Assembly (NCBI RefSeq): GCF_014644495.1 | Contig: NZ_BMKU01000006.1 | Location: 1 to 64,000 of the forward strand | Reading direction: 5' to 3' | DNA from: Pseudarthrobacter polychromogenes | Lineage (GTDB): Bacteria > Actinomycetota > Actinomycetes > Actinomycetales > Micrococcaceae | Length of the DNA: 64,000 nucleotides | Shown here: positions 18,706 through 30,113 of the stretch, piece after piece | How positions within the stretch are numbered: position 1 is the first letter of the stretch | Layout: each line of letters starts with the position of its first letter | Translations under genes and position numbers: made by a program | Notes under the pieces: model-generated | Told to the model about the DNA's origin: nothing | Database searches by the model: none | Seen by the model: only the letters and a program-made list of their open reading frames with translations

Positions 18706-18729
18706 ACTGTACCGTCTGGACGGTATAGT
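18706..18729. promoter_or_regulatory. Shared TetR-type operator and overlapping divergent promoters
   Basis: A 24-bp palindrome with core TACCGTC-TG-GACGGTA (18710-18725) and flanking ACT/AGT. Its two ends contain the -10 boxes of both genes: TACAGT for the efflux gene (minus) and TATAGT (18724-18729) for tetR (plus). One bound repressor would block both promoters. Confidence 0.75.
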
Positions 18730-18764
18730 TAAGAAATCGAATCCCAACCGTGCATGATGGGACC

Positions 18765-19304
18765 ATGGCCAGGAAACCCGTCGCGCGAGATGCAGTCCTC
18801 GATGCTTTTGAAGAGCTCCTTATCGACGTGGGGGAGCGGGCGGCCACCCTCGATGCGGTCGCCAGGCGGGCTGGCGTCTCCAAGGGCGGCCTGCTGTACC
18901 ACTTCCCCAACAAGGAAGCGCTGATCACGGCCACCCTCGAGCGGCTGGACCGGCTGGCGGGGGAGGACCTCGCGGCGATGGCGGCCGCGAAGGAAGGCGC
19001 CGCCGCGTACTTCATCCGATCGTCCCTCTGGTCCGACACCCCCATGGACCGCTCCTTTGTTGCTGCCACCCGCCTGGCGGAAGTGGCGCACGAGGAGGCA
19101 CGGCGCCGCTTCGCGGCGATCCAGCAGCAGTGGCTGGACCTCATCGGGAAGGATGTGGGCACGGCAATGGCCAAGGCGGTGCTGTACATGGGGGATGGGC
19201 TGTACTTCAATGCCATGTGGGAGAGCGGGCCGTCCGGTAACCCCGGGAACAGGCGGGAAGATGTGGAGGAACTCCTGGCGGCAGTGGAGCGGCTGAAGGG
19301 CTGA
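18765..19304 (+). CDS. TetR-family transcriptional regulator
   Basis: A 179-residue one-domain repressor of the TetR family. The N-terminal HTH (about residues 8-53) reads AVLDAFEELLIDVGERAATLDAVARRAGVSKGGLLYHF, with the usual TetR recognition helix and LYHF end. The C-terminal part is the ligand-binding helical domain, including a C-terminal extension GDGLYFNAMWESG. It sits divergent from the DHA2 pump and most likely represses both itself and the pump through the palindrome between them; a pump substrate would be the inducer. The start has GATGGG close upstream, with a leader of about 30 nt. Confidence 0.92.
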   Translation: MARKPVARDAVLDAFEELLIDVGERAATLDAVARRAGVSKGGLLYHFPNKEALITATLERLDRLAGEDLAAMAAAKEGAAAYFIRSSLWSDTPMDRSFVAATRLAEVAHEEARRRFAAIQQQWLDLIGKDVGTAMAKAVLYMGDGLYFNAMWESGPSGNPGNRREDVEELLAAVERLKG

Positions 19305-19404
19305 CCGGCATTTGCCCGCGGGCCCGCAGCGTAGGAGAATTGGTCCATGTGTGGGCCGTCACCGGCAACCACAAACATTACAAATCAATAGCCTTTGATC
19401 TGCG

Positions 19405-19635
19405 GCGGGAGAGTTCTGCCAGAAGGTACAAGCAGGCGCCGTAGGAGCAATACCTCCCCAGGAATCTCACAGGCCCATGTACCGCCGCGGCGAGGCAACT
19501 CTGGAAAGCAGCAGGCTGTCGGCTCGGAGATCCGGTTCCGGAAATCCAGGCAGCTGTGCTCACCGACGGTGCAAGCGAGGCCAGCCCAGGCAGGCCACGC
19601 GGAAACTCTCAGGTCCAATACAGAGCGGGGAGGGA
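19405..19635 (+). ncRNA. Tandem glycine riboswitch
   Basis: Two glycine aptamers in series. Aptamer 1 (about 19405-19515) has GGGAGAG, GCCGTAGGAGCAA, AATCTCACAGGC and AACTCTGGAAAGC. Aptamer 2 (about 19521-19635) has CGGAGAT, CACCGACGGTGCAAGC, GGAAACTCTCAGGTCCAATAC and AGAGCGGGGAG. These are the conserved cores of the gcvT-type riboswitch. It precedes gcvP, and glycine binding normally turns such operons on. No clear terminator follows it, so control may act on translation start. Confidence 0.93.
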
Positions 19636-19684
19636 CACGAATCGATGTGGCGTACCCTGCGCCGCCCTATCTATGGAGTTCCTC

Positions 19685-22606
<2,922 letters not shown>

Positions 22607-22617
22607 GGACGCCTGCC

Positions 22618-23775
22618 ATGACTGAGAAGCGCACCGCCCTCTATGACGAGCACACGAAGCTGGGTGCCTCCTTTACCGACTTCGGCGGCTGGCAGATGCC
22701 CCTGAAGTACAGCTCCGAACTGGCCGAGCACCACGCCGTCCGGAACTCCGCAGGGCTTTTTGACCTGTCCCACATGGGCGAGGTCTGGGTCACCGGGCCG
22801 GAGGCCGCCGCGTTCCTGGACTATGCGCTGGTGGGAAAGATCTCGGCCATGGCCGTGGGCAAGGCCAAGTACTCGCTGATCTGCACTGAAGACGGCGGCA
22901 TCATCGACGACCTCATCACCTACCGCCGCCCTGCGGCCGATACCGCAGGAGACGGGACGGACCGCTTCCTGGTGGTTCCCAACGCAGGCAACGCGGACGT
23001 GGTGGCCGCGGCCCTGGCCGAACGTGCAGCCGGGTTCAACGTCCGGGTGGACGACGCCTCCGCGGCCACCTCGCTGATCGCCGTCCAGGGTCCCAGGGCG
23101 CAGGAGTTGCTGCTGCGCCTTGTCCCGGCTGCCCAGCACGGGCTGGTCACGGAGCTGAAGTACTATGCCGCCGTGGAGGTTCCGTTCCTTGTGGGAGGTG
23201 CCGGGCAGGAGCTCCTGCTTGCGCGCACCGGCTATACCGGTGAGGACGGCTTTGAGATCTTTGTGGCGAACGACGACGCCTCCGCCCTTTGGCAGGCACT
23301 CGCCGCCATCGCGGAGGATGGGGAGCTGACGCCTGCCGGGCTGGCTTCGCGCGACTCCCTCCGACTTGAAGCGGGGATGCCGCTGTACGGGAACGAGCTC
23401 TCGCTGCAGGGTGACCCCTTCGCCGCCGGACTGGGTCCCGTCGTCGCGCTCTCCAAGGAAGGCGACTTCGTGGGAAAGGCCGCCCTGGCCGCCAAGAAGG
23501 AGGCCGGAGCCGGTTCCACTGCAGGCCGCAGGCTTGTGGGACTCAAAGGACTGGGCCGGCGCGCCGGCCGCGCACACTACCCCGTGCTCAAGGACGGCAA
23601 GACCGTGGGCGAAGTGACCTCCGGGCAGCCTTCGCCCACCCTGGGGTACCCGATCGCCATGGCGTACGTCGATGTTGAGTTCACCCGGGCCGGCACGGCA
23701 TTGGACATCGACCTGCGGGGCAAGGCGGAGCCGTTCGTCGTCGTCGATCTCCCGTTCTACAAGCGCGCCACGTAG
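22618..23775 (+). CDS. gcvT: Aminomethyltransferase, glycine cleavage T protein
   Basis: A 385-residue folate-dependent enzyme that takes the aminomethyl group from GcvH, releases ammonia and makes methylene-tetrahydrofolate. Family features are [40 protein letters not shown] and the C-terminal [19 protein letters not shown] lies about 9 nt before the ATG. It is co-transcribed with gcvP. No gcvH follows, although the enzyme needs it; the lipoyl carrier must be encoded elsewhere. Confidence 0.96.
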   Translation: MTEKRTALYDEHTKLGASFTDFGGWQMPLKYSSELAEHHAVRNSAGLFDLSHMGEVWVTGPEAAAFLDYALVGKISAMAVGKAKYSLICTEDGGIIDDLITYRRPAADTAGDGTDRFLVVPNAGNADVVAAALAERAAGFNVRVDDASAATSLIAVQGPRAQELLLRLVPAAQHGLVTELKYYAAVEVPFLVGGAGQELLLARTGYTGEDGFEIFVANDDASALWQALAAIAEDGELTPAGLASRDSLRLEAGMPLYGNELSLQGDPFAAGLGPVVALSKEGDFVGKAALAAKKEAGAGSTAGRRLVGLKGLGRRAGRAHYPVLKDGKTVGEVTSGQPSPTLGYPIAMAYVDVEFTRAGTALDIDLRGKAEPFVVVDLPFYKRAT

Positions 23776-23785
23776 TTTACCTTTG

Positions 23786-23848
23786 GAGTTTTTGTCCAGG
23801 TATGCAGGGTGTGGGGGTGTTTAGGCCTGCGTATCTGGACAAAAACTC
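23786..23848. repeat. Long inverted repeat between gcvT and sdaA
   Basis: GAGTTTTTGTCCAG (23786-23799) is exactly mirrored by CTGGACAAAAACTC (23835-23848). With the inner GTATGCAGG/CCTGCGTAT the stem reaches 23 bp with two G-T pairs, around a 17-nt loop. On the plus strand no T-run follows, so a plain terminator is doubtful; it could be a REP-type element, an attenuator or a processing site. Confidence 0.8.
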
Positions 23849-23879
23849 TTGGCTTTTCGATCTGTTAGGAAAACCCGTC

Positions 23880-25313
23880 ATGGCTGTTGGCGTTTTTGAT
23901 CTTTTTTCTATTGGGATCGGGCCTTCGAGTTCTCATACTGTGGGGCCGATGCGGGCTGCTGCTGTGTTCGCCGGGGAGTTGAAGGGCTCCGGGGTGTTGG
24001 CGGGGGTGGCGTCGTTGCGGGTGGATCTGTATGGGTCGTTGGCGGCGACGGGTCATGGGCATGGGACGATGACTGCCATTTTGTTGGGGTTGGAGGGGTT
24101 TCATCCGGAGCTGATCCTGCCCGATGAGGTGGAGGAGCGGCTGGCCGCGATTGCGGAGACCGGGTTGCTGCAGCTGGCCGGTGCGGTGGCTTTGCCGTAC
24201 GGGGTGAAGGATATGGTGCTGCGGCCGTTGACGGTCCTGCCGCGGCATACGAACGGGATGACGTTTACGGTCTCGGACGCCGACGGCAACGTCCTGCACA
24301 GCGCCACTTTCTTTTCGGTGGGTGGCGGGTTCATTGTCCGTGAGGGTGAGGAGGACGCGGCGCTGCAGGAGTTGGAGGAGTCCAAGCAGGAGCTGCCGCT
24401 GCCGTTCCGGACCGCGGCGGAGTTGCTGGAGCATTGCCGGGTGACCGGGCTGGGGATCAGTGAGGTGATGCGGGTCAACGAGGAGGACAGCCGCACCCCG
24501 GAGCAGATCCGGGCGGGCCTGCTGCACATTTACTCGGTGATGGAGGGGTGTGTGGCCACGTCCCTGAAGCGTGAGGGGGTGTTGCCGGGCGGGTTGAAGG
24601 TCCGGCGGCGGGCCCCTGACTGGTATGACCGGTTGCGGAAGGAAAGCGCCCGGCCTGCCGGTGACAGCCAGGACGGGGCGGGGGAGTTCCATGATCCGAA
24701 GTATTGGCAGGAGTGGGTTAACTTGGTCGCCTTGGCGGTGAATGAGGAGAACGCTTCCGGGGGCCGTGTGGTGACGGCGCCGACGAACGGTGCGGCGGGG
24801 ATTATTCCGGCGGTGCTGTATTACGCGCTGCATTTCGCGCCGGGGATGGAGAACGCCTCCCAGGAGGACCGGGATGATGTGGTGGTCAGGTTCCTGCTCG
24901 CCGCCGGCGCTGTGGGGGTGCTGTATAAGGAGCAGGCGTCGATTTCGGGGGCTGAGGTGGGGTGCCAGGGCGAGGTGGGGTCGGCGTCGTCGATGGCTGC
25001 TGCGGGCCTGGCTGAGGTGATGGGCGGAACCCCGGCGCAGGTGGAGAACGCGGCGGAGATCGCGATGGAGCACAACCTGGGGTTGACGTGTGATCCGATC
25101 GGCGGGCTGGTCCAGGTTCCGTGTATCGAGCGGAACGCGATCGCGGCGGCGAAGGCGATCAACGCCGCGAAGATGGCGCTCTGGGGCGACGGCTCCCACC
25201 GCGTCTCGCTGGATGAGGTCATCGTGACCATGCGCGAGACCGGCAAGGACATGAGCTCCAAATACAAGGAAACGGCCATGGGCGGCCTCGCCGTCAACGT
25301 CGTCGAATGCTGA
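23880..25313 (+). CDS. sdaA: L-serine ammonia-lyase (iron-sulfur type)
   Basis: A 477-residue single-chain [4Fe-4S] L-serine dehydratase that turns serine into pyruvate and ammonia, draining serine made from glycine. N-terminal regulatory (beta) domain opens with [17 protein letters not shown]. Cluster cysteines are C362 (VGCQGE), C404 (LTCDPIGG) and C415 (VPCIERN), with the 42 and 11 residue spacing of E. coli SdaA/SdaB; the last residue C477 is the tail cysteine seen in the family. TAGGA is 9 nt before the ATG. Codon use is odd: many T- or G-ending codons (TTG Leu, GGG Gly, GTG Val) until about 25,150, then normal C-ending codons. Confidence 0.96.
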   Translation: MAVGVFDLFSIGIGPSSSHTVGPMRAAAVFAGELKGSGVLAGVASLRVDLYGSLAATGHGHGTMTAILLGLEGFHPELILPDEVEERLAAIAETGLLQLAGAVALPYGVKDMVLRPLTVLPRHTNGMTFTVSDADGNVLHSATFFSVGGGFIVREGEEDAALQELEESKQELPLPFRTAAELLEHCRVTGLGISEVMRVNEEDSRTPEQIRAGLLHIYSVMEGCVATSLKREGVLPGGLKVRRRAPDWYDRLRKESARPAGDSQDGAGEFHDPKYWQEWVNLVALAVNEENASGGRVVTAPTNGAAGIIPAVLYYALHFAPGMENASQEDRDDVVVRFLLAAGAVGVLYKEQASISGAEVGCQGEVGSASSMAAAGLAEVMGGTPAQVENAAEIAMEHNLGLTCDPIGGLVQVPCIERNAIAAAKAINAAKMALWGDGSHRVSLDEVIVTMRETGKDMSSKYKETAMGGLAVNVVEC

Positions 25314-25328
25314 AGGAACAGGAAACCT

Positions 25329-25874
25329 TCAGTTGTGGACTGCAGCCCACCAATTCAAGGTGGACGCGAAGACCAGCCAGGCAATGTAGGGCAGCAGCAG
25401 CAGTCCAGCGGTCCGGCTGATGGGGCCGAAGTAGAGCACCGTCACCGTGACCGCGGCGATCAGGGCCACAATAATGGCCATGGCCAGCCAGAGGGCAGCC
25501 GTCCCCAGAGCGGGGTAGAGGCCGAAGAACACCGGAGTCCAGGCGAGGTTCAGCCCCAACTGGACCGCGTAGGCAGTCAGCGCCCGCCTGGTTTTGGGAG
25601 CCCGCTTCCGCCAGACCAGCCAGGCAGCCACCGCCATGGCTGTGTAGAGCAGTGTCCATACCGGGCCGAAGAGCCAGTTGGGCGGGGACCAGGGTGCCTT
25701 GTCAGCCGTGGCATACCAACCGTCCACGTTGTCCACGGTGGAGAATCCGCCGAACCCGGCCACCAGGAAGGATGCCACCAGGAATCCGGCCAGCACCGCT
25801 GCCTGGACCCGCGCGCTGTACGGCTGGTCGCTTCCATCAGGCGGGTAAGACAAGTCTTGACGGTTCGGCTGCAT
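25329..25874 (-). CDS. TspO/MBR-family tryptophan-rich sensory protein
   Basis: A 181-residue membrane protein with five hydrophobic segments, of the TspO/peripheral benzodiazepine receptor family. The conserved tryptophan-rich stretch KAPWSPPNWLFGPVWTLLYTAMAVAAWLVW is complete, and QLGLNLAWTPVFFGLYPALG and LNWWAAVHN follow. The family binds porphyrins and is tied to stress and tetrapyrrole handling; the role here is not shown. A GGTGGAGG stretch just before the ATG serves as ribosome-binding site. It converges on sdaA with a 15-bp gap. Confidence 0.9.
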   Translation of the reverse strand: MQPNRQDLSYPPDGSDQPYSARVQAAVLAGFLVASFLVAGFGGFSTVDNVDGWYATADKAPWSPPNWLFGPVWTLLYTAMAVAAWLVWRKRAPKTRRALTAYAVQLGLNLAWTPVFFGLYPALGTAALWLAMAIIVALIAAVTVTVLYFGPISRTAGLLLLPYIAWLVFASTLNWWAAVHN

Positions 25875-25983
25875 GCCTCCACCCTTGCCAACCGGTCCGC
25901 CCGAGTCAAGGGCGCGGGTGACGGCAGGCACGGGCCGGCTGCTGAAAAGCCGTGGGGGCTTCAGGCTTTAGACTTGAGGCTGC

Positions 25984-27117
25984 ATGTCCGCACGCAGACA
26001 CGAGTACCGAAACCGCGCACGACACCGATTGGACACGGCCCCCTTGCGAGAATTTACCGCACGTTTTGCCACAGCCGAAGAGATTGAAAACTGGGACAAG
26101 CACGTCACTGCCAACCCCAACGGCGGCAACATGCTGCAGTCCGCCGCGTACGCGTCAGTGAAGAACGGCAGCGGCTGGAAAGTCCGCTTCCTGGTCCTCG
26201 AAAACGGTGGATCTGCCAGCTACAACCTGGTGCTCGAAAAGAGCTTCCCTGTGCTGGGCCGGCTCTGGTACCTCATCAAGGGCCCCGACCTGGAAGCGGC
26301 GGCGGACCTCAAAGCGGCGCTGGAGGCCTGCGCAGCTTTGGTGCGCGGCCGGAAGCTCAACGTCTTCACCATCAAGATCGAGCCGGACATCGTGTACTCG
26401 GAGGAGGCCCAGGCACACCTGAGGGGGGCGGGCCTGGTCAAGGCGCCCAACATCCAGTCCAACGACTCCACTGCGCTGCTGGATATCTCCGGCCCCGAAG
26501 AAGCGGTGTTCAAGGCCATCTCCTCCCGGGCACGTAACGCCATCCGACGGGCCCAGCGGGAAGGCTGCGAAGTGGTCCGCAAGGAACACGGTCCGGAAAC
26601 CTACCGGGCCCTTTATGGCCTGATGGCGGACACCGTCAGCGCCAAGGGCTCCATGCCCTTGCGCAGCTACGAGTATTACGCTGCGTTCTGGGACGAATTC
26701 TGCAACCGGGGCCAGGGCAACTTCTTCTTCACCTATGAGGACGGAAAACCCAGTGTGGGAGCCTTCGTCATCAACTATGGTGCCAAAGCCACCTACAAGG
26801 ACGGCGGCTCCACCCAGAACCGCACGCAGTACGGCGATTCGCACCTCGTCCAGTGGGCTGCCATCCGGCGCATGCAGGAACTGGGCTGCACGGAATACGA
26901 CTTCTGCGGCACCCCGCCAGCCTCACGGATCAAGGACAAGAGCCACAATCTCTACGGGATGGGCATGTTCAAGACCAGCTTCACCAAGACTGTCACCGAT
27001 TTTGTCGGGTGCCACGACTACGTTCTCTCGCCCCTCAAGCACCGGCTCTGGGTTAAGGGAGCCGAGAAGGTGTTCCGCCGGATCGAAACTGCCCGCACCG
27101 GCCAGCAGTTCTACTGA
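25984..27117 (+). CDS. FemX-like peptidoglycan aminoacyltransferase (first copy)
   Basis: A 377-residue protein of the FemABX family (double GNAT fold), which uses aminoacyl-tRNA to add cross-bridge amino acids to peptidoglycan precursors. Typical pieces are GGNMLQSAAYASVKNGSGWKVRF, SSRARNAIRRAQREGCEV, GAFVINYGAKATYKDGGSTQNR and a C-terminal YGMGMFKTSFTKTVTDFVG. ATG chosen because TAGACT (25969-25974) ends 9 nt upstream, fitting a leaderless start; a TTG at 26044 is a possible shorter start. A second family member follows 66 bp later. Confidence 0.88.
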   Translation: MSARRHEYRNRARHRLDTAPLREFTARFATAEEIENWDKHVTANPNGGNMLQSAAYASVKNGSGWKVRFLVLENGGSASYNLVLEKSFPVLGRLWYLIKGPDLEAAADLKAALEACAALVRGRKLNVFTIKIEPDIVYSEEAQAHLRGAGLVKAPNIQSNDSTALLDISGPEEAVFKAISSRARNAIRRAQREGCEVVRKEHGPETYRALYGLMADTVSAKGSMPLRSYEYYAAFWDEFCNRGQGNFFFTYEDGKPSVGAFVINYGAKATYKDGGSTQNRTQYGDSHLVQWAAIRRMQELGCTEYDFCGTPPASRIKDKSHNLYGMGMFKTSFTKTVTDFVGCHDYVLSPLKHRLWVKGAEKVFRRIETARTGQQFY

Positions 27118-27216
27118 CCCGGAAGGCGGGGCCGCAGCTGACTTCTCAGCCATCCCCGCCGCCGGCCTGCCCACATCCTGCCTATGCCAGCCCCCATTCG
27201 TGAAGAAGGTAACCCC

Positions 27217-28530
27217 TTGACTGCAATCTCCGCCGCCGACCTGGAGTTCGCCATGCTCAGCGATGCCGAATTCGAGCAGTTCGCACTGAAGCACCCACAG
27301 AACAGCTTCCTCCAGTCCCTCGACTTCGCCCGGTTCCAGCGCGCCCGGGGACAGCAGGTTGAACTCTTCGGAGTGCGCCGCGACGGTGAACTGGTGGCGG
27401 CCGGCAAACTGAACTACACCACCACGCGCCTCGGCTACACGGTGTGCGAATGCGCCAAGGGCCCCCTGATGGACTACACGGACCCTGAACTGGTGCGCGC
27501 CGTCGTCGAACTCCTCCGCAAACGTGCAGCGGAGCGGAAAGCCGCCGAGCTGCGGATCTCCCCGAACCTCAGGTACATCGCCCGCGATGCCGACGGCGCG
27601 GAACACCCCGAAGTGGAGGACAACAGGCCGCTGGTGGACCAGCTCGGCGGGCTGGGGTTCCAGCACCAGGGGCTGGACATGAACTTCGTGAACGTGAACT
27701 GGATGTTCATCAAGAGCCTGGAAGGCATCCAGGATGCGGAAGAACTGATCATGGGCACCAGCTACCGCACCCGGAAGGCCATCCGCAAAGCGGAAAAGAA
27801 CGGTGTTTTCCTGGAACAGGCAACGCTGGAGACCCTTGACGAGTTCTACGGCGCCCTGAGCCGGGCCGGCGACGAAAAGGGTTTTGTCTACCGCGAACGC
27901 GCCTACTACGAACAGCTGCTCCGCACCACGTCGGCCGAGTTCACCAAGCTCATGATGGCCAAGATCGACATTCCCGCCTACCGGAAATCCATTACGGAGC
28001 GGCTGGCCGCGGAATCGGAAACCGCGGCAGAACTCCGCCGCGACGTGGAGGAGACCGGCAGCAAGAAGAAGGCCAACCGGCTCAAAGTGGTCCAGGACCT
28101 GGTGGACAGCTACGAGCGAAGCCTCAAGGACATCGAACGTTTTCCGGATTCGGTTGGCGTTGCCACGGTGGCCGCCATCCACTTCGTCTGCTACGGCGAC
28201 GAAGTGGTCTGCGTCATCGGCGGCACCGTGCAGGACTACATCTACTTCAACGGCGCCACGTCGCTGTACTGGGGGATGATGCTCCACGCCCTTGAAAAGG
28301 GTTACCGGCGGTACAACTTCTACGGTACGTTCGGCATCTCCGGCCAGGACGAGGAAGGCCACGGGGGCTACGAGTTCAAGAAGGGCTTCGGCGGCGAAGT
28401 GGTCCAGCTCGTGGGCGACTTTGTGATGCCTCTCCGCCCGGCAGTGTTCCGCGCCAACAAGCTTGCCCGCGCGGCAGCGGGCGCCGCCCGCCTCCTGCTG
28501 ACCAAACTGCCCCTGCGGCGCTCCGCCTGA
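27217..28530 (+). CDS. FemX-like aminoacyltransferase with coiled-coil insert (second copy)
   Basis: A 437-residue FemABX protein, a paralogue of the upstream gene. In addition to the two GNAT halves (HPQNSFLQSLDFARFQRARG; SYRTRKAIRKAEKNG; GTVQDYIYFNGATSLYWGMML) it carries a charged helical insert (about residues 255-310, with repeated R, E, K and A) predicted to form the helical hairpin seen in FemA-type enzymes and tRNA synthetases. TTG start chosen because AAGAAGG lies about 7 nt upstream; an ATG at 27184 would add 11 residues. The pair probably builds two steps of the interpeptide bridge, an inference from paralogy. Confidence 0.88.
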   Translation: MTAISAADLEFAMLSDAEFEQFALKHPQNSFLQSLDFARFQRARGQQVELFGVRRDGELVAAGKLNYTTTRLGYTVCECAKGPLMDYTDPELVRAVVELLRKRAAERKAAELRISPNLRYIARDADGAEHPEVEDNRPLVDQLGGLGFQHQGLDMNFVNVNWMFIKSLEGIQDAEELIMGTSYRTRKAIRKAEKNGVFLEQATLETLDEFYGALSRAGDEKGFVYRERAYYEQLLRTTSAEFTKLMMAKIDIPAYRKSITERLAAESETAAELRRDVEETGSKKKANRLKVVQDLVDSYERSLKDIERFPDSVGVATVAAIHFVCYGDEVVCVIGGTVQDYIYFNGATSLYWGMMLHALEKGYRRYNFYGTFGISGQDEEGHGGYEFKKGFGGEVVQLVGDFVMPLRPAVFRANKLARAAAGAARLLLTKLPLRRSA

Positions 28531-28578
28531 CGCGCTCCGCAGCCACGCTGCACACCATTACAACGGGAGGAGGGACCC

Positions 28579-30099
28579 ATGACCGACCGGCCTGACTATC
28601 CCGGCGGCGGATCACCGAAGGCAACGCCATCACCGAAGGCAACGCCGCGCACGGACGGCCTGCCCAAAACCGAGCCGCTGACCCCCTCCCAGCTGCGGCA
28701 GAATGCTGCGGCGAAAAGGATGCTGCGGCGCCTGGTCCAGGGCGAGAACCCGCCTACGGCTCCCATGAGCATCGTGGACAGGCTCACCGGGAGCCCCTAT
28801 GCGAACCCCATGATCCAGGTGGGCGGCGTGGACACGTCCGCCCGGAAAACCCTGGATTTCGCGCTGCACCTGGCCGAAACCATGTTCCGCTACGGTGCGG
28901 GAGCCCTCGAGGTTGAAACCAGCATCATTGCCGTCACGGCGGCGCTTGGCCTGAAGAACATCGAAGTGGACATCACCAACCAGTCGGTGGGCATCAACTA
29001 CGCCCCGAAGGACCAGACCCCCATTGCGCTGCTGCGGGTGGTGCGGTCCTGGACCAACAACTATGCGGGCCTGGCGAAGGTCCACCAGCTGGTGACGGAC
29101 ATCGTTGCCGGGGGAGTGGGGCGCGACGAGGCGATCCGCCGGCTGGATGAGGCAATTACCAGTCCCAAGCCGTTCCCCCGCTGGATGGTGACGGCGGCGT
29201 TCGGGGTATTTGCCGCCGCGTTCGTTGCGGTGCTGGGCGGCGGCCCAGTGTCCTCCGCCATAGCGTTCGCCGTCAACATCGGCGTGAGCCTGCTGGCCCG
29301 CCAGCTGGGCCGCTGGCGCGTGCCGGACTTCTTCACCACCGCCAGCTGCTCCTTCGCCGTGACCCTGCTGGCGTTGCTCTTGTGGCAGTTTGGGCTGACC
29401 ACCTCGCCGGCGATCGTGGTGGTGGGCGGAATCCTCCTGCTCCTGCCCACAGGCCGGCTGGTCTCCTCCGTGCAGGACGCCATCAACGGCTTCCCCGTGA
29501 CCGCCGCGGGGCGGTTCCTTTCCACCCTGCTGACCTTTGGCGCGCTGGTGGCAGGCATCGCCGTAGCTTTCGTGGTGGGCCAGCTGACCAGCATGCAGGC
29601 CATCGACGTGACGCAGACCTTCCCGCCCGCCTACGACTTGTGGGTGCTGGTGATCCTTGTTGCCGTGGCGGTGATGGCCATCGGGGTGACCGAGCAGACC
29701 ACCTGGCAGCTCCTGCTTCCCACCGCGGCCGTGGGGGTCGCGGGGTACCTGGTCCTGCTGGGCGGCGGCCTGCTGGGCATTGGTGACCGGTTCTCGCCGG
29801 CCCTGGCCGCCGTGGTGATCGGCCTGCTGGCCCGGGTGGTCGCCTTGCGGATGGGAGCACCCCAGCTGGTGGTGGCGGTACCGGCGGCACTGATCCTGCT
29901 GCCCGGCCTCACCATTTTCCGCTCCATGTACGTACTGACCATCGAGGAAGCCGAGATCCTGCTCGGCGCCGGCGGGATGCTCAACGCCGGTGCCATCGTC
30001 CTGGGAACTGCCGGGGGGATCGTGCTGGGGGATACCCTGGCGAGGCCACTGACCCGCAGCCTGGCCAGCAACGAGCGCCGGCGGGCCCGCCGCCGCTGA
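28579..30099 (+). CDS. thrE: ThrE-family threonine/serine exporter
   Basis: A 506-residue membrane protein of the ThrE family, proton-driven exporters of threonine and serine. The N-terminal half is a cytoplasmic domain (ALHLAETMFRYGAGALEVETSI, TNQSVGINYAPKDQ, LVTDIVAGGVGRDEA), and the C-terminal half has about ten hydrophobic segments. Residues 12-23 contain two copies of SPKATP from a tandem 18-bp repeat (about 28611-28646). GGAGGAGGG lies just before the ATG. It runs convergent to the siderophore-interacting protein gene. Confidence 0.9.
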   Translation: MTDRPDYPGGGSPKATPSPKATPRTDGLPKTEPLTPSQLRQNAAAKRMLRRLVQGENPPTAPMSIVDRLTGSPYANPMIQVGGVDTSARKTLDFALHLAETMFRYGAGALEVETSIIAVTAALGLKNIEVDITNQSVGINYAPKDQTPIALLRVVRSWTNNYAGLAKVHQLVTDIVAGGVGRDEAIRRLDEAITSPKPFPRWMVTAAFGVFAAAFVAVLGGGPVSSAIAFAVNIGVSLLARQLGRWRVPDFFTTASCSFAVTLLALLLWQFGLTTSPAIVVVGGILLLLPTGRLVSSVQDAINGFPVTAAGRFLSTLLTFGALVAGIAVAFVVGQLTSMQAIDVTQTFPPAYDLWVLVILVAVAVMAIGVTEQTTWQLLLPTAAVGVAGYLVLLGGGLLGIGDRFSPALAAVVIGLLARVVALRMGAPQLVVAVPAALILLPGLTIFRSMYVLTIEEAEILLGAGGMLNAGAIVLGTAGGIVLGDTLARPLTRSLASNERRRARRR

Positions 30100-30113
30100 C
30101 CTGGCCTGGCTGC

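Noticed and set aside
23786..23848. Terminal inverted repeats of an insertion sequence
   Set aside because: The two arms are only 35 bp apart with no transposase; it is a single hairpin-like repeat.
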